Origin: Chitinophaga sp. CF118
GTDB lineage: Bacteria > Bacteroidota > Bacteroidia > Chitinophagales > Chitinophagaceae
NCBI RefSeq assembly: GCF_900112615.1
Contig: NZ_FOMK01000002.1
Location: 186,001-250,000, forward strand
DNA: 64,000 bases
Reading direction: 5' to 3'
Shown here: positions 17,303-29,500 of the stretch, piece by piece
Layout of the letters: each line of letters begins with the position of its first letter
Numbering within the stretch: the stretch's first letter is position 1
Program-made: the position numbers and the translations under genes
The notes under the pieces: model-generated
Databases searched by the model: none
The model's input: only the letters and a program-made list of their open reading frames with translations
Told to the model about the DNA's origin: nothing

Positions 17303-20300
17303 TTATTCCTTTATAATCTTCTTATTCAATTGAAGGTTGTTATGGAAAGATTTTCTGAATTTCCGAATGTACTCAGAGGGATTCATGCCAAAAAGTTCAT
17401 GGAAATATTCGCGGAAATATTTAGTATCATTAAATCCTACCATATTGGCAATTTCCGTGATATTGTATTCGGAATTTATCATAATTTCTGCCGCTTTCCG
17501 AAGCCGGATAAAACGTATAAATCCTTTGATAGATTGACCAGATACGGATTTTACTTTTTTATACAGGCTCGAATGGCTCATACCTATTTCAGAGGCAAAG
17601 GTTTTGATCGAGAAGTTATCATCATCCAGATGACTTTCAACTATTCTCATACAGGTATTGAGAAATTCCCGGTACTCTTCAGAAACCTTCTGTTCATTTT
17701 TTTTCAGTGTGACTTCATTATAAAAATATTGTTGCAGCGTATTCCTTTTCTTAAGCATACCAATTACCCTGGCATACAATAAATCATTCTCAAATGGTTT
17801 GGTAATATAATCATCTGCACCACTTTGAATCCCTTTTAGACGGGTTTCCGAAGCGGTACTGGCCGTTAGCAGGATAACAGGAATATGTGAGATAACGGGA
17901 TCCTCTTTGATCAATGTACAAAGTTCTATACCATTCATACCCTGCATGGTAATATCACTTATAATGATATCCGGCAGGTAATGTTTGGCCAGTCTTGCTC
18001 CTTCCGTTCCATTATCAGCTTGTATAACAGTAAATTCATTTGCAAATACCTGTGTAATATAAGTTCTCAGCGCATCATCATCATCTATCACCAGGATTGT
18101 CTGTTTTTCAGTTACCAGCAAGGCCAGGTCAATGTTTGTTTTTTCGGGAATATCTTCAACAGGCCTTTCATCAACCAGTTCATGCAACAATGTGCCCCCC
18201 TCTGCAATATCATCATATACAGGCATGTTCCCAAAGTGCTCATTCCCCTTTCGTAATGTGAGCAAAAATGTAGTGCCTTCTCCTTCCCTGCTTTCATAAC
18301 TTACCGTTCCAAAGTGACTTTCCATAAAATGCTTAACAAGATAAAGACCTATCCCGAAACCACTACCAGAAGAAACATTGCCCCTTACCTGGTAAAATTT
18401 CCGGAAAAGCCCTTCTCCTACATGTGACGGAATACCAGGACCACTATCCGCAATCCTGACCTCCACACTGTTTGCCATCTCCTGTACAGCAAACAGGATC
18501 TTCCCTCCTTCTGGAGTGAACCTGAGCGCATTAGACAAAAGGTTATACAACACTATCTCCATCTTTTCGCGGTCTACATACATTTCCGGCATTGCGCCCG
18601 AACTCTCAAAATGATAGTCGATCTTTTTTATCCGCGCCTGCTCCTCAAAACAATAATATACTTCACTACAAAGAGAACTGAAATCCAGTTTAACCAGTTT
18701 AAGACTATCGCCATCAGTATCAGCTTTGCGGAACAATAACAAATGATCTACAAGTCCCAATAACCTACGGGCATTCCGATATATGATATTTAACTTTTCC
18801 GGTTCCGCTTCATTCCGCGCACTGGCTAGCATCTCTTTTACCGGATTAACGATCAGTGTAAGCGGCGTTCTGAATTCGTGTGAGACATGGGTAAAAAAGG
18901 CCATCTTCTTTTCATTCATCTCCTTTTCCTTCTCTGCACTCACATGGGCAACCCTGATCTCATATTTCAACCTGTTTTGCCGGATCTTATAAAGGAAAAA
19001 CATGTACGCTGTACAAGACAATATCATTCCATAAGCAAGCAGTGCCCACCAGCTTCTATACCAGGGAGGCAATACAGTAATATACAGCACAATCTCTTCA
19101 GGATTCCAAAGCCCTCCTGCATTAGTACATTTTGCTCTGAAAATATAATTGCCTTCGCTGAGATGTGTATAAGCAGCCATTCTCATGTTACCGGCGTTGG
19201 TCCAGTTCTTATCCCAACCTTCCATAAAATAGGCGTATCTGATTTTATCGGGGGCTGAGTACTCAAGCGCAGTAAAGTTTAACAAAATAACCGCCTCATT
19301 ATAAGGCACCTTTATAGATACGATGTGATCATCATCTACCTTGCTGATATATTTATTATACTGTTCCAATGATTTACCATCAACATTTACCCCTGTAAGG
19401 AACAGACGTGGCATGGCATGAACCGGAGATATACTATCGGGATGAAATAAATTGAACCCTTTTATGCCACCAAAAGCCATTTCACCGGAATGTAATGCTG
19501 TTGCTGCATTAAAGTAGAACTGATTGCTCTGCAGTCCATCTCCCTGGTAGTAGTTTTCAAATTTCTTTTCTTCAATACTGAATTTTGATAATCCCTTGTA
19601 TGTGCTCATCCAAAGATTACCATGATCATCTCCCAGGATATTCAGCACTACATCGTTAGACAATCCTTCAAGTGTAGTATAAGTAGCTGTTACCGTATTT
19701 TTTGTCCTGTCAAAGAGCATCAGTCCGCCGCCTTCTGTACCTATCCATAAATTGCCTTTTTTATCTTCATAAATGGTTCTTATAGTATAACCAATATGGT
19801 AAAACTGATGCTTCTTATTAAGCTTATCTATTTTTACCAATTGCTCCAGATTTCCACCCCATAGCGTACCATTACGGTCTTCTTTCAACGTAAAAAGGTC
19901 TGAAAGATCAGTGTCAAATGCTTCAAAACGGTCTGCTTTATCATTATACCGGTACAGAGCTCCATAGACTCCCTTGGTTCGTAAAGTACCTGCCCACAAT
20001 TGATGTCCACTGTCTTCATACAAAGAAAATACCACATTGTTCTCTTTGCCCGAAACAGGATTCATACAAGCATAATGCTTAAATCTCTTTGTAGCATTAT
20101 TAAAGCGGTTTAGTCCATGTCTGTATGTTGCAATCCATATATTCTGTGCATGATCTGCTTTAATACCAGTAATGAAATTATCGGATAATGATTCCGGATC
20201 TGCCGGGTTATTGGAATAAAAGGAAAAAGTATTCCGCTTCCTGTCCCATACATTCACCCCATCACCATCTGTTCCTATCCACAGGCTTCCATCAGGCGCT

Positions 20301-21400
20301 TCGTTCAATGCGGAAATTGTATTACCGGTAAGACTATTAGTATTCCCTGGTTCATGCGTAAAGGTCTGGAACCTGTGTTTCTGAGGATCTATGATATTTA
20401 CACCGCTCCTTGAGGTAGCTATCCATTTCCGGTGATCTTTATCCTCATAAATATCGCGGATACCTCCTCCACCCAGTGAAAACCGGCTATCACCCGGCGT
20501 CAGGTATTCCATCTTTTTTGTGTCAAGGTCTAATATATTCACATTGCCGGATTCGGTGCCGATCCAAAGTTTACTATTACTATCCAGAATAAGAGATTCG
20601 ACTCTGTCTGTTCCTTCTGTTAGTTTAATGGTGGAATGACTTTCTGTATCATAATCATATACCGTATTTAATTCGCCCATCCATACGTGCTTTCCATCTG
20701 TTTCAAGGCAGCCTGATGATGGAGCAGACTGATCTACCAGTCGCAATTCCATAGAACCGGGATCAAATAAGCCCAGGCCATGATCCTGTACAATCACCCA
20801 TACTCTGTTCTTCTTGTCTACTCTGATTGCATGTACACCATAGCTCGTTATTTTAGTGCCCGACTGTATCAAAGGAACAGAAGCAGCCGTAATCATACCA
20901 TCTCTGCAAATCAACAAACCAAGACCCTCAGTGCCTATAAAAACATTGTTTTTTGTGTCCGACTTAATATCTCTTACAACAGCCCTTAGCTTTTGAGCCG
21001 GCTTGTGACCACCCGGATCCCAGCTTACGGTAGTAAATTTATCTAAAAGATGATCAAACCGGCTAACTCCCTGCCTGGTACCAATCCATAAAATGTGGCG
21101 CTGGTCTTCTGTGATAGAATAAACAATATTATGTACCAGGGAAGTACTATCGCCCGGCCTGTTTCTGAAAACTTTAAAATCATATCCATCATACCTGTTC
21201 AGGCCATCATGAGTAGCAAACCACATAAAGCCCTGATGATCCTGATAAATGTGCCGGACACTATTATTTGACAAGCCATGCTCAATCCCTAAGCAGGTTA
21301 TAGGGGGGTATGGGAATGCAGGAGTCCCGGTACTTGTCAACGGGGAAGTTATTAAAAGGCATATAAAAGCCCAAACCACTTTCATGTTCACTCTTTTCAT
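17303..21400 (-). CDS. Hybrid two-component system (HTCS) regulator of the PUL
   Basis: This is a one-polypeptide sensor kinase/response regulator of about 1365 residues. After a signal peptide come repeated two-component-regulator propeller motifs (LWIGTESGNVNILD, LWIGTDGDGVNVWD and others) to about residue 690, then a Y_Y_Y domain, a membrane helix near 785-805, HisKA with the phospho-His in HVSHEFRTP (His841), and a HATPase with DSGPGIP and GSGFGIGLYLV. A receiver follows with the acceptor Asp near 1149 (ISDITMQG), then a C-terminal AraC-type HTH. The ATG at 21400 is preferred over the longer frame because it starts the signal peptide. HTCS proteins bind a released oligosaccharide in the periplasm and activate the adjacent susCD operon. 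Confidence 0.93.
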   Translation of the reverse strand: MKRVNMKVVWAFICLLITSPLTSTGTPAFPYPPITCLGIEHGLSNNSVRHIYQDHQGFMWFATHDGLNRYDGYDFKVFRNRPGDSTSLVHNIVYSITEDQRHILWIGTRQGVSRFDHLLDKFTTVSWDPGGHKPAQKLRAVVRDIKSDTKNNVFIGTEGLGLLICRDGMITAASVPLIQSGTKITSYGVHAIRVDKKNRVWVIVQDHGLGLFDPGSMELRLVDQSAPSSGCLETDGKHVWMGELNTVYDYDTESHSTIKLTEGTDRVESLILDSNSKLWIGTESGNVNILDLDTKKMEYLTPGDSRFSLGGGGIRDIYEDKDHRKWIATSRSGVNIIDPQKHRFQTFTHEPGNTNSLTGNTISALNEAPDGSLWIGTDGDGVNVWDRKRNTFSFYSNNPADPESLSDNFITGIKADHAQNIWIATYRHGLNRFNNATKRFKHYACMNPVSGKENNVVFSLYEDSGHQLWAGTLRTKGVYGALYRYNDKADRFEAFDTDLSDLFTLKEDRNGTLWGGNLEQLVKIDKLNKKHQFYHIGYTIRTIYEDKKGNLWIGTEGGGLMLFDRTKNTVTATYTTLEGLSNDVVLNILGDDHGNLWMSTYKGLSKFSIEEKKFENYYQGDGLQSNQFYFNAATALHSGEMAFGGIKGFNLFHPDSISPVHAMPRLFLTGVNVDGKSLEQYNKYISKVDDDHIVSIKVPYNEAVILLNFTALEYSAPDKIRYAYFMEGWDKNWTNAGNMRMAAYTHLSEGNYIFRAKCTNAGGLWNPEEIVLYITVLPPWYRSWWALLAYGMILSCTAYMFFLYKIRQNRLKYEIRVAHVSAEKEKEMNEKKMAFFTHVSHEFRTPLTLIVNPVKEMLASARNEAEPEKLNIIYRNARRLLGLVDHLLLFRKADTDGDSLKLVKLDFSSLCSEVYYCFEEQARIKKIDYHFESSGAMPEMYVDREKMEIVLYNLLSNALRFTPEGGKILFAVQEMANSVEVRIADSGPGIPSHVGEGLFRKFYQVRGNVSSGSGFGIGLYLVKHFMESHFGTVSYESREGEGTTFLLTLRKGNEHFGNMPVYDDIAEGGTLLHELVDERPVEDIPEKTNIDLALLVTEKQTILVIDDDDALRTYITQVFANEFTVIQADNGTEGARLAKHYLPDIIISDITMQGMNGIELCTLIKEDPVISHIPVILLTASTASETRLKGIQSGADDYITKPFENDLLYARVIGMLKKRNTLQQYFYNEVTLKKNEQKVSEEYREFLNTCMRIVESHLDDDNFSIKTFASEIGMSHSSLYKKVKSVSGQSIKGFIRFIRLRKAAEIMINSEYNITEIANMVGFNDTKYFREYFHELFGMNPSEYIRKFRKSFHNNLQLNKKIIKE

Positions 21401-21469
21401 AACGCTATAAAGTGGGAAACTAATAAATTTTAAGATCAGTTGTATACAAAATACCCTGATATTTCCGGA

Positions 21470-21510
21470 CAAAAAAATGGGCGGGATTACCCTATGTGGT
21501 AACCTCGCCC
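21470..21510 (-). terminator. Intrinsic terminator of the PUL operon
   Basis: On the minus strand a 12-bp interrupted stem (GGGCG-a-GGTTACC pairing with GGTAATC-c-CGCCC) is followed by CATTTTTTTG. It lies 22 bp past the GH97 stop, so the HTCS gene downstream is expressed from its own promoter. Confidence 0.85.
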
Positions 21511-21531
21511 GGTCCGCTTATGCCCGATATA

Positions 21532-23430
21532 CTATTCTGGCCTGATCCAGATAGCCTGACCTCCGGATGCTACAAGTTTTACATCCAATACTGTTGCGGC
21601 ATCTATCTTTTTTTCCGTCATACCAACTTTAGTAGCAGTATTAACGGCAGGATCATCCTCATATATTTTTGCAATAAACTTTTTCCCTTCCGGAAGGAAC
21701 CGAAAGTTGATCTTTATTGTCCTTGCTTTATCATTTGTAATGGTTCCCATGAACCACTCCTCTCCTTTTCTCCTGGCGGTAGTAATATATTGTCCCGGAC
21801 TACCCTGTAAAACTTTGGTTTCATCCCATGTAACCGGAATATGATCCCAGAATTCCAGTTCCGGTTCATTGTGACTTCTGGCAGGTTCATCATACCAATA
21901 CAATGTTTGCAAAGGGCTGTAATAGATAGCTGCTAATGCCAGCTGGTGGGCATGGGTGGTTTTGATTCGTTTATCATAATAACAAATTGTATAGTCTGCC
22001 GCGCCCGCTATATAACGGGTAAAAGGCAAAACTGTATTATTAGTAGCATCGGGCATTTCTTCATTTCCCCGGACCCCTTCAGCCGTCATTAGGTTAGGCC
22101 ATGTTCTCTGTTCGCCCGTAGGGCGCCAGTCGTCATGTACATTCACCATTATCTGATTTTCGGCAGTTTTCCTGAACATGTCTTCTATCCAGGTGGTCCA
22201 GCGATGAGATCCCGTTTGTACAAATCCGAATTTGACACCTTTTACGCCCCATTGTTTATATATGGAGAACAATGAATCCGACTGTGCATACAATCCCTGC
22301 AGGTTTACATAAAGCCATACCCCAACGCCTTTTTCTTTTCCGTATTTTATAATGCCAGGTAGATCAAAATCAGGAATGGCCACTTTTGTGGCATCCGAAT
22401 TGAATGTAAAAGAAGGACCATACCATTTCCAATCGAAGAGGATATATTGCAGATGATGTGTTGCAGCAAAATCTATGTTTTCTTTTGCAGCTGCTGTTGT
22501 TTGTGTCATCACCCTCATTATTTTACCTGGCTTGATCCAGTCAGGATCTTTGATCTTTGAAGGATCATTGAGGTTAAGGATAATATTGTTGTTAACTATC
22601 AGGTCGCCAGGTTTTTCAGCAATCATAATCACCCTCCATGGCGTTCCGAAAGGAGAAATCAGGTCGGCCGGAGTATACATGCTTGTAACAATAGTGTTTC
22701 GCTTCGCAGTACTGAGTTTAAATTTAGCGCGCGCATAATCGACCATCCGTGCTTCTGCAAGGCAAGCATATATATTACCTGGAAGTTGCAAAGTGAGTGG
22801 TCGCTCACTCTCATCCGGCCAGTTATTGATTGGCAATAATCTGTATGGAGCCTGGGCCCAGGATGCATGCCATGCAAGGGTACCTTCAGGCAAACAAAAT
22901 TCTGTATTTTCATTTGTTATCCTGTAATAAGTCCCCCGTTCATTTTCCGGGAATACATAACGAATGGCAGCGCCTTCATTATATACCCGTATTTCTACCA
23001 GCATTGAATAAATCGGATTATCATCCTTTACCATTTCAACGGTAGCTGAATTATAGTGATCACGGATAATGTTCCGCTCTCCATATAATGGTTGCCAGGA
23101 AGTATCTTTGGAAGCAGTTGTAATATGCTTTATCAACAGGTTCTCGCACCACTTCTCATGCCTGTCAACCTTTAAAGCCATTGCCTGCTCGGAAAGATGA
23201 TTATCCAGTTGAACATCAAGAGCAGATTCGTGAATGACTGTACTGTTCTTAAACGACAGCTGGTAATACATTTGCTTTTTTCCGGGCGACATTTGTTTCT
23301 GATAAAACTGAAGGGTAATACGCTTGTCAGGAGATTGAAGTGTTACCCTTGTATCCTTTAATATATCCTGTGCAATAGCCGTTGTTCCCACAGTTAACAA
23401 CAATAGTATGTAGCATAAGTGTTTAATCAT
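21532..23430 (-). CDS. Glycoside hydrolase family 97 protein (secreted)
   Basis: This 632-residue protein has a signal peptide (MIKHLCYILLLLTVGTTAIAQ). It shows GH97 architecture: an N-terminal beta-sandwich (TVEMVKDDNPIYSMLVEIRV), a TIM barrel with the calcium/substrate line VNVHDDWRPTGEQRTWPN and EGVRGNEEMP, and a C-terminal beta-domain. Family members hydrolyse alpha-glucosides or alpha-galactosides in the periplasm. In retaining members the nucleophile is an Asp in a VDF-type strand; here the matching strand reads VKFGFVQTG, so that Asp is absent. The SusB-type base Glu is not obvious either, as the strand reads LYVNLQG. It is the last gene of the PUL operon. The frame extends to 23493, but the ATG at 23430 fits the signal peptide. 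Confidence 0.9.
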   Translation of the reverse strand: MIKHLCYILLLLTVGTTAIAQDILKDTRVTLQSPDKRITLQFYQKQMSPGKKQMYYQLSFKNSTVIHESALDVQLDNHLSEQAMALKVDRHEKWCENLLIKHITTASKDTSWQPLYGERNIIRDHYNSATVEMVKDDNPIYSMLVEIRVYNEGAAIRYVFPENERGTYYRITNENTEFCLPEGTLAWHASWAQAPYRLLPINNWPDESERPLTLQLPGNIYACLAEARMVDYARAKFKLSTAKRNTIVTSMYTPADLISPFGTPWRVIMIAEKPGDLIVNNNIILNLNDPSKIKDPDWIKPGKIMRVMTQTTAAAKENIDFAATHHLQYILFDWKWYGPSFTFNSDATKVAIPDFDLPGIIKYGKEKGVGVWLYVNLQGLYAQSDSLFSIYKQWGVKGVKFGFVQTGSHRWTTWIEDMFRKTAENQIMVNVHDDWRPTGEQRTWPNLMTAEGVRGNEEMPDATNNTVLPFTRYIAGAADYTICYYDKRIKTTHAHQLALAAIYYSPLQTLYWYDEPARSHNEPELEFWDHIPVTWDETKVLQGSPGQYITTARRKGEEWFMGTITNDKARTIKINFRFLPEGKKFIAKIYEDDPAVNTATKVGMTEKKIDAATVLDVKLVASGGQAIWIRPE

Positions 23431-23532
23431 TTTCCAGGCTGCTTTTTTAGTTTCTTCGGAAATAAGGAAGGAGTTAACACTCCTTCCCTTCACGTTTGTT
23501 CCTATTCTATAAAATAATTTTACATGCAGAAA

Positions 23533-26500
23533 CTATTGTTTAATTACTTTTTCTGTTGTGACAGTATCACCGTTTTTAATTTTCACATAATACACTCCCT
23601 GCATCCAACCTCTGGTTTCAACTGTATTGATTACATTCGTTAACCGCTGTGTATGCACTATTGCACCATTATTATTAAACACATACACGATTGCATTGTC
23701 TGCTACTTTACTGATTTGTACGATCAATACATCTGCTACCGGATTAGGATACATCTTTATAACTGCTTTTAACACATCTGCCTGCCAACCACTTTTCACA
23801 GCAGTACGTGTGGCAGCACCATTAGCAACAGGTTCCGCACCATATATCAACTGTCCTTTATAGTAAACGGTAACATGAGAATTCTCTCCAAATGAAGACA
23901 ACGGCAGATAAGAGTAATCATTTGTTTGTACAAAATTTGACCAGTTAACTTTGGCAATCCGGTATTGAATATTCCCTGTATTGCTTAACGGATACAGTAT
24001 ACCAGCAGCAGGTTTCACCTTTAATTCAAAATAAGTATCAGCACCATCGGCCGTTGGATTTAACCGTTCAAACCGGCCAGTAATATTATAGTTACTTAGC
24101 TTCGCATAGTCTATCCAATAGTTTAAAGCAGTGGTATCTTCTGCTGTAAACCAATAGCGAACCGACACATCTTCATAAGCCACCGGCATATTCCCCTCAT
24201 TATTTATTTTCAGGTAAGTGCTAATGGTATTCTGTGCGCTGCTTATGGACTGGGTATAGGCTTTCAAACTCATTACCTGTGCAGCATTTACCGGTTCTTC
24301 GCCCCAAATAAGCTGACCATTGCGATACAAGGTAATGTGACTATTGGCTGTATAAGTTTGATTAACTGCATAAGAATAATCATCTGTTTCAGCCAGGATT
24401 GACCAATCTTTATTGGCTATCCTTGATTGAATAATCCCGGAATTACTACCAGCGGAAATAGTGCCAGCTGTAGTATCAAAGCTGTATTCAACATACCCGA
24501 AAGCACCTGTGCGCGGAGCATCCAATGCTACATAATTCATCTTTATATGGTTACCAAGCGCGGCATAATCAATCCAGGTATTTATACCCGCGAAATTCTC
24601 AGCCGTAAACCAGTAACGCGCAGTGAGTTCTTTATAAGTAACAGGTACGGTATCCTCGTTCACAATTTTAAGATACGGCCGGAGAATGTTGTTAGCAGTC
24701 TGCCCAATATCTCCATCACTGTGCATTACTTTCAGATAAAGCGGAAGTACGTTCAATGTTTGCGGATAAGTAGCCGGTTTATGAGTAACATCCCCCGCTT
24801 GCGTAGCTGTAATAATAGTACTACCCGCTTTTAGCAAATGAACCACACCATTTGTTACCGTAGCCACCTGTTCATTACTGTTGATAAATGTTACAGGAAG
24901 GCCGGAAGAAGCAGTTGCCACCACATTAAAATCAGTGTCACCTGTTTTTCTGCTATTGATAGGAGCAAAAGTTATTACCTGGTCTACCTTCAACGCTTCT
25001 GCAATTTCAGCGGCATTTAATGCCCTGCTGTAGATCTTAAATTCATCTATCGCGCCCTTAAACATTGGATCAGCTGAATACTGTGATTTCCCGATATAGT
25101 TCTGGTTAGTACTTCCCAGCGTAGCAGGTTTAATATTAACATTTGTATTTGATGCAACCAGCACCCCGTTGATATAAAGGCTGCAGGTATTACCTGACTG
25201 AGTAACAGCAAAATGCGTCCAGGTATTCAATGGCAAAGTGTAGTTGTAAGTAACTGCCTGCTCTGCTCCTCCATTTTTAATAGCATAACGTATGATTGAT
25301 TTACCAGAGGCAGTCCCTCCCTGCACAGTCAGGAACAGGTATTTACTGGTACCAGTGCCAAAATCAAAGATCCGTATCCAGTTAGAAAGCGCATCCATGC
25401 TCACCCAGGCACTGATAGTAAAATCATTTAAAGTACTTACCAGATCCGTAGGTAGAGATGCATAAGCAGTAGCGGTGCCATTCAGTTTTAGCGCCTGACC
25501 GGCGTAGCCGGTACTGCGTGTAGCTGTGGTAGCTAAGGTAGCATGATTAGCACCCCATGCATCAACTCCACGAGTACCACTTAGTTCATCGTACTTCCAG
25601 TAACCGTATTGCCCGATATTGGGTATGGCTACCACAGTATCACTGTTAGGGTTTTCTGTAACGGAATCTGCGGAAGCAACCACATAATAGTATGCGTTTC
25701 CGTTAGTAACTGTTGTATCTGTATACTTAGTGGTATTAACGTTTGCAATAACAGTGTAAACACCATCCGGAGTAAGCGAACGTTTTACATGATAACTAAG
25801 ATTCTGGATAACTTCCCATTCAATAATATTCTTTCTATCACCAGCTGCAACAATAAGACCAGCAACAATGTTACTCAGCACCTTCAGTTTGAGTGTAGCC
25901 GTTCCGGTGCCAATTGCATTTGTAGCACTTAATGTAACAGGGAAAGTACCTGATACTGTAGCTATACCGGAAATCACACCTGTACTTGTATCTATACTCA
26001 AGCCAGCAGGCAGCCCTGTTGCATGGAAACTAACAGGTGATTTGATAGCCGTAATAGTATAACTAAACGACTTGCCAATTAATACAGTGGCGGTGTCTGC
26101 GCTGGTAATCATTGAAGGCGTTGTACGGTCGTCCAGTAACAGGATATCATTGCCGGTTCCGCCTTTGTAAGTAATCCTGAAATTGAAGCTACCAATGCTA
26201 ACGGGAGCCAGTTCCGGTAAGCCGTTAAAGGTGCCCGTTACAGCTGCGCTTCCTGTATTATCAATAATAGTAAACGAAGTGCCTAAGGGCAATGAATCTG
26301 CACCAATAACGGTAAACGATAAACGGGGATTGTTAAGATTTAAACCATTCGCACTTACTTTGTCGCCTTTACCCTGGCTCGTATTCAGCTCAACATTATA
26401 TGCCGCATCTGGCTGCATGGTCAGCAAACCTGTTGTGGTAAATGTACCTATACCCTGGCTGCCCGGAGCCAGCATTGCACCCGTTCCTGATCCTGTACCA

Positions 26501-29500
26501 ATATTCAGCGCGGCGTTACAGGTACCTATGCCCCCGATAGTACCTCCTTTAACAGTAGTGACACTAGTGATCTGCCCTACACTATCCAATAATAAGGTAC
26601 CCGCAGTAACAGTTGTTGTACCACTATAATTATTGTTACCAGTGAAACGGAATATGCCTGTACCCTCTTTTACAATAGTAAGTGCTCCTGTAATTACACC
26701 GCTGAAAGTTGTATTTGTATTCAATGCCCCAATACTGATAACAGGAGTTCCGTTATCTCTGCGTAACTGCCCGCTACCTGACATGGAACCAAAATGAATC
26801 GTATCTGTAAAAGTAAAACCTTGTCCGTCTGTAAATCCATTGTTGAATACCCAGTTTGCTTTAGCACTGCCAGAGGCTGCTGTATTAAAACGGATACGGT
26901 GATTGGAGCTTCTGTTTATGGAGATAAACGTACCTGTGAACTGACTATTATCTCCGTTTAATTGCAAACCATTCGTACTATTACCATCATGTTCAATAGT
27001 GCCGCCGCCCAACAATCTTCCTGCAAAGGTTAAGCCACCTGGTTGACTATAGAGATAACTCTTTACACTATCTTTTACGACAACGTCGTTATAAATGACC
27101 GCACTGCCAACGTTCATCAACGCACCACCATTCATCACCAGTGCACCTGTACCAACTGGTCCTGATATTGGCGCACCAATAGCACCTGTGCCTATACCGC
27201 CAATGGTTAATGTATAACTGGGTGCCCAGCCTCCCGCACCACCACCATTAATGGTAGTACCGCCGGTCCATGTATTTGCCCCTGTGAGGATAGCGGATGC
27301 CGGTCCGCTTTTAGTAATGCTGCCGCTACCATTGATGATACCACCCAGTGTAATATCACCAGCATTCGCGTTGATAGCCGAAACCCTGTTTAGTGTTACC
27401 GGAAGGTTAATGACCTGTGCATTTACAGAATTGTTTGTAATATCATTGCCAAGAGTAATTGTATTCCCTCTTATTGTAAAGGCGTCGGCCCCGGCATTAA
27501 ACTGCATTCGCGGAATTTCCAGCCCGGCAATATTATTATTCAGTGTATCGGTGGTAGAACTGTTGAAAGTAACTATCGCGGGACTAACAGGAGCTATTCC
27601 ACTCACCCAATTCGTGTCCTCATTCCAGTTACCCGTTGCCGCCGTGGAGCTCCAGCTACCGGAAGAAGATCCTGGTATTGCCAATGCTTCAATAGAATTA
27701 GCACTTTCAAGTACTCCCCCCTCAGCAGAAATTACATAGTAGTAATATGTTCCATTGCTCAATCCCAGGTCGGTGTATAACGTATCGGTTACTCCCGAAG
27801 CAATGGTAGTATAAGGACCGCCACTAGCGGTACCCCGTTTAATATTATAAGTAACTGCTCCAATAGCAGCAGGCCAGCTCAGACTCACCTGTCCATTCAG
27901 ATTGATGACAGCAGGTATTGAAGGTACCGACGGAGGTAACAGCAGCGAAACTTCATTGGAAACAATACTTTCCAGAGCCCCTGCCAGGGCTGTAACGATA
28001 TAGTAGTTAGGACCGGGAAAAGCGCTAGCATCAACATACGACGTTCCGGTAACACCAGACATAATAGTCGTATAAGGTCCTCCGGCAGTCATAGAACGCT
28101 TCACCGTATAGCTGGTAGCGTTAGCAGATCCTGTCCAGGAAAGCTGAATACTGGTATTGCTTTCTTTAATAGCAGATAACGATCCAGGAGCAGCCGGTGC
28201 AACATTACTTAATACTGTCAGCATCAATATGGCAGCCCCTGTACCACTTCCATTCGTAGCATTCAATGTTACAGGAAATGTACCAGTAACAGTAGGCGTT
28301 CCCGTAATTACTCCGTTAGCGGAATCAATGGTCAGTCCTGCAGGCAACCCAGTCGCGCTAAAGCTGGTGGGCGTTGCCGAAGCAGTGACCGTATAATGAA
28401 AAGCCGAACCAATAGTCGAAGTATCGGCAGTAGCGCTAGTGATCACAGGAGATCCCGCGGGAGAAGGATTGGTAATAGCCACTCCGGTAAAAACGGAAGT
28501 GTTCAGTACCGAAGTGTTGTGAGAAGTAACGCATAAACCAACATACAGCGAGTTAGCCATGGCAATCTCCACAGAACTGATACAGGTCCAGCTGATTCCA
28601 TCAAAAGAGTGAAAGGCCGTTATCCTGCTACCTGATTTTTCCAGCTTCAACCAATAAGGCACTGCAGGCAAATAATGATCCTGGTATCCCCCTGGCGGAT
28701 TATTCCATGAGGTAGCCGTTTTATTCCAGGCAGTAGCACCACGCCAGGTGACCACAGCGCCTCCATTTGCACGTAAAAACAGCCCTACATACCTGGAATC
28801 ATTGGTTAATGATTCCCTGAACATAATACCCGCTTTTGCCCCGGCATCCGTATTTTCAAGCGCCGTTACACGGGTAATAATCACTGCATCTCCGGTAACT
28901 TTCTGAAAGGCGAAGTTAAATGCATCTTTAGCCGTAAGCGGCGGAACTGGGATATCAGCCCCCGCCCCTTTGACTGTCCAGCTATCGTTGTTATAGCTGG
29001 CACTTCCAGCAAGCCCTGTATTTCCAATGTCCGTATTAGTTAGATTGGTAACACTTTGTGCTGCAGGGTGAATGATAGGCGGCAAGGCTGTAGCAGAAGA
29101 GGGGTCAGCACTTTTCCGGTAAAGAAAAGTGCTGGTATTTTCACCCACCACATTCCGCATTTGAACGGTATAGGGAACCGGAATACTTTTCCGGATAGCA
29201 TATGCACCTTCAATAATATTATAAGTCCTGATCAGGCGCTTGGCAGTACCATTCGAACCCCATCCATTATACGATGAATAGGGGCCACCAAATGGGATAA
29301 ATTTCAGGCCAGTAGTGTCAGTATGAAATTTTGCATATAACTCACTAATTGCCAATAAGCGATTATCCAGTTCACTAAACACATCAATGCCTTGTTTCCA
29401 AGCTACTTCGGCACTCCATGCAAGAGCCTCCGCCTCGCCAGCCCAATGCCCCTCATCACGCCCGGCATCTCCCACCTCTCCATTGCTAAGGCTGTTCGCT

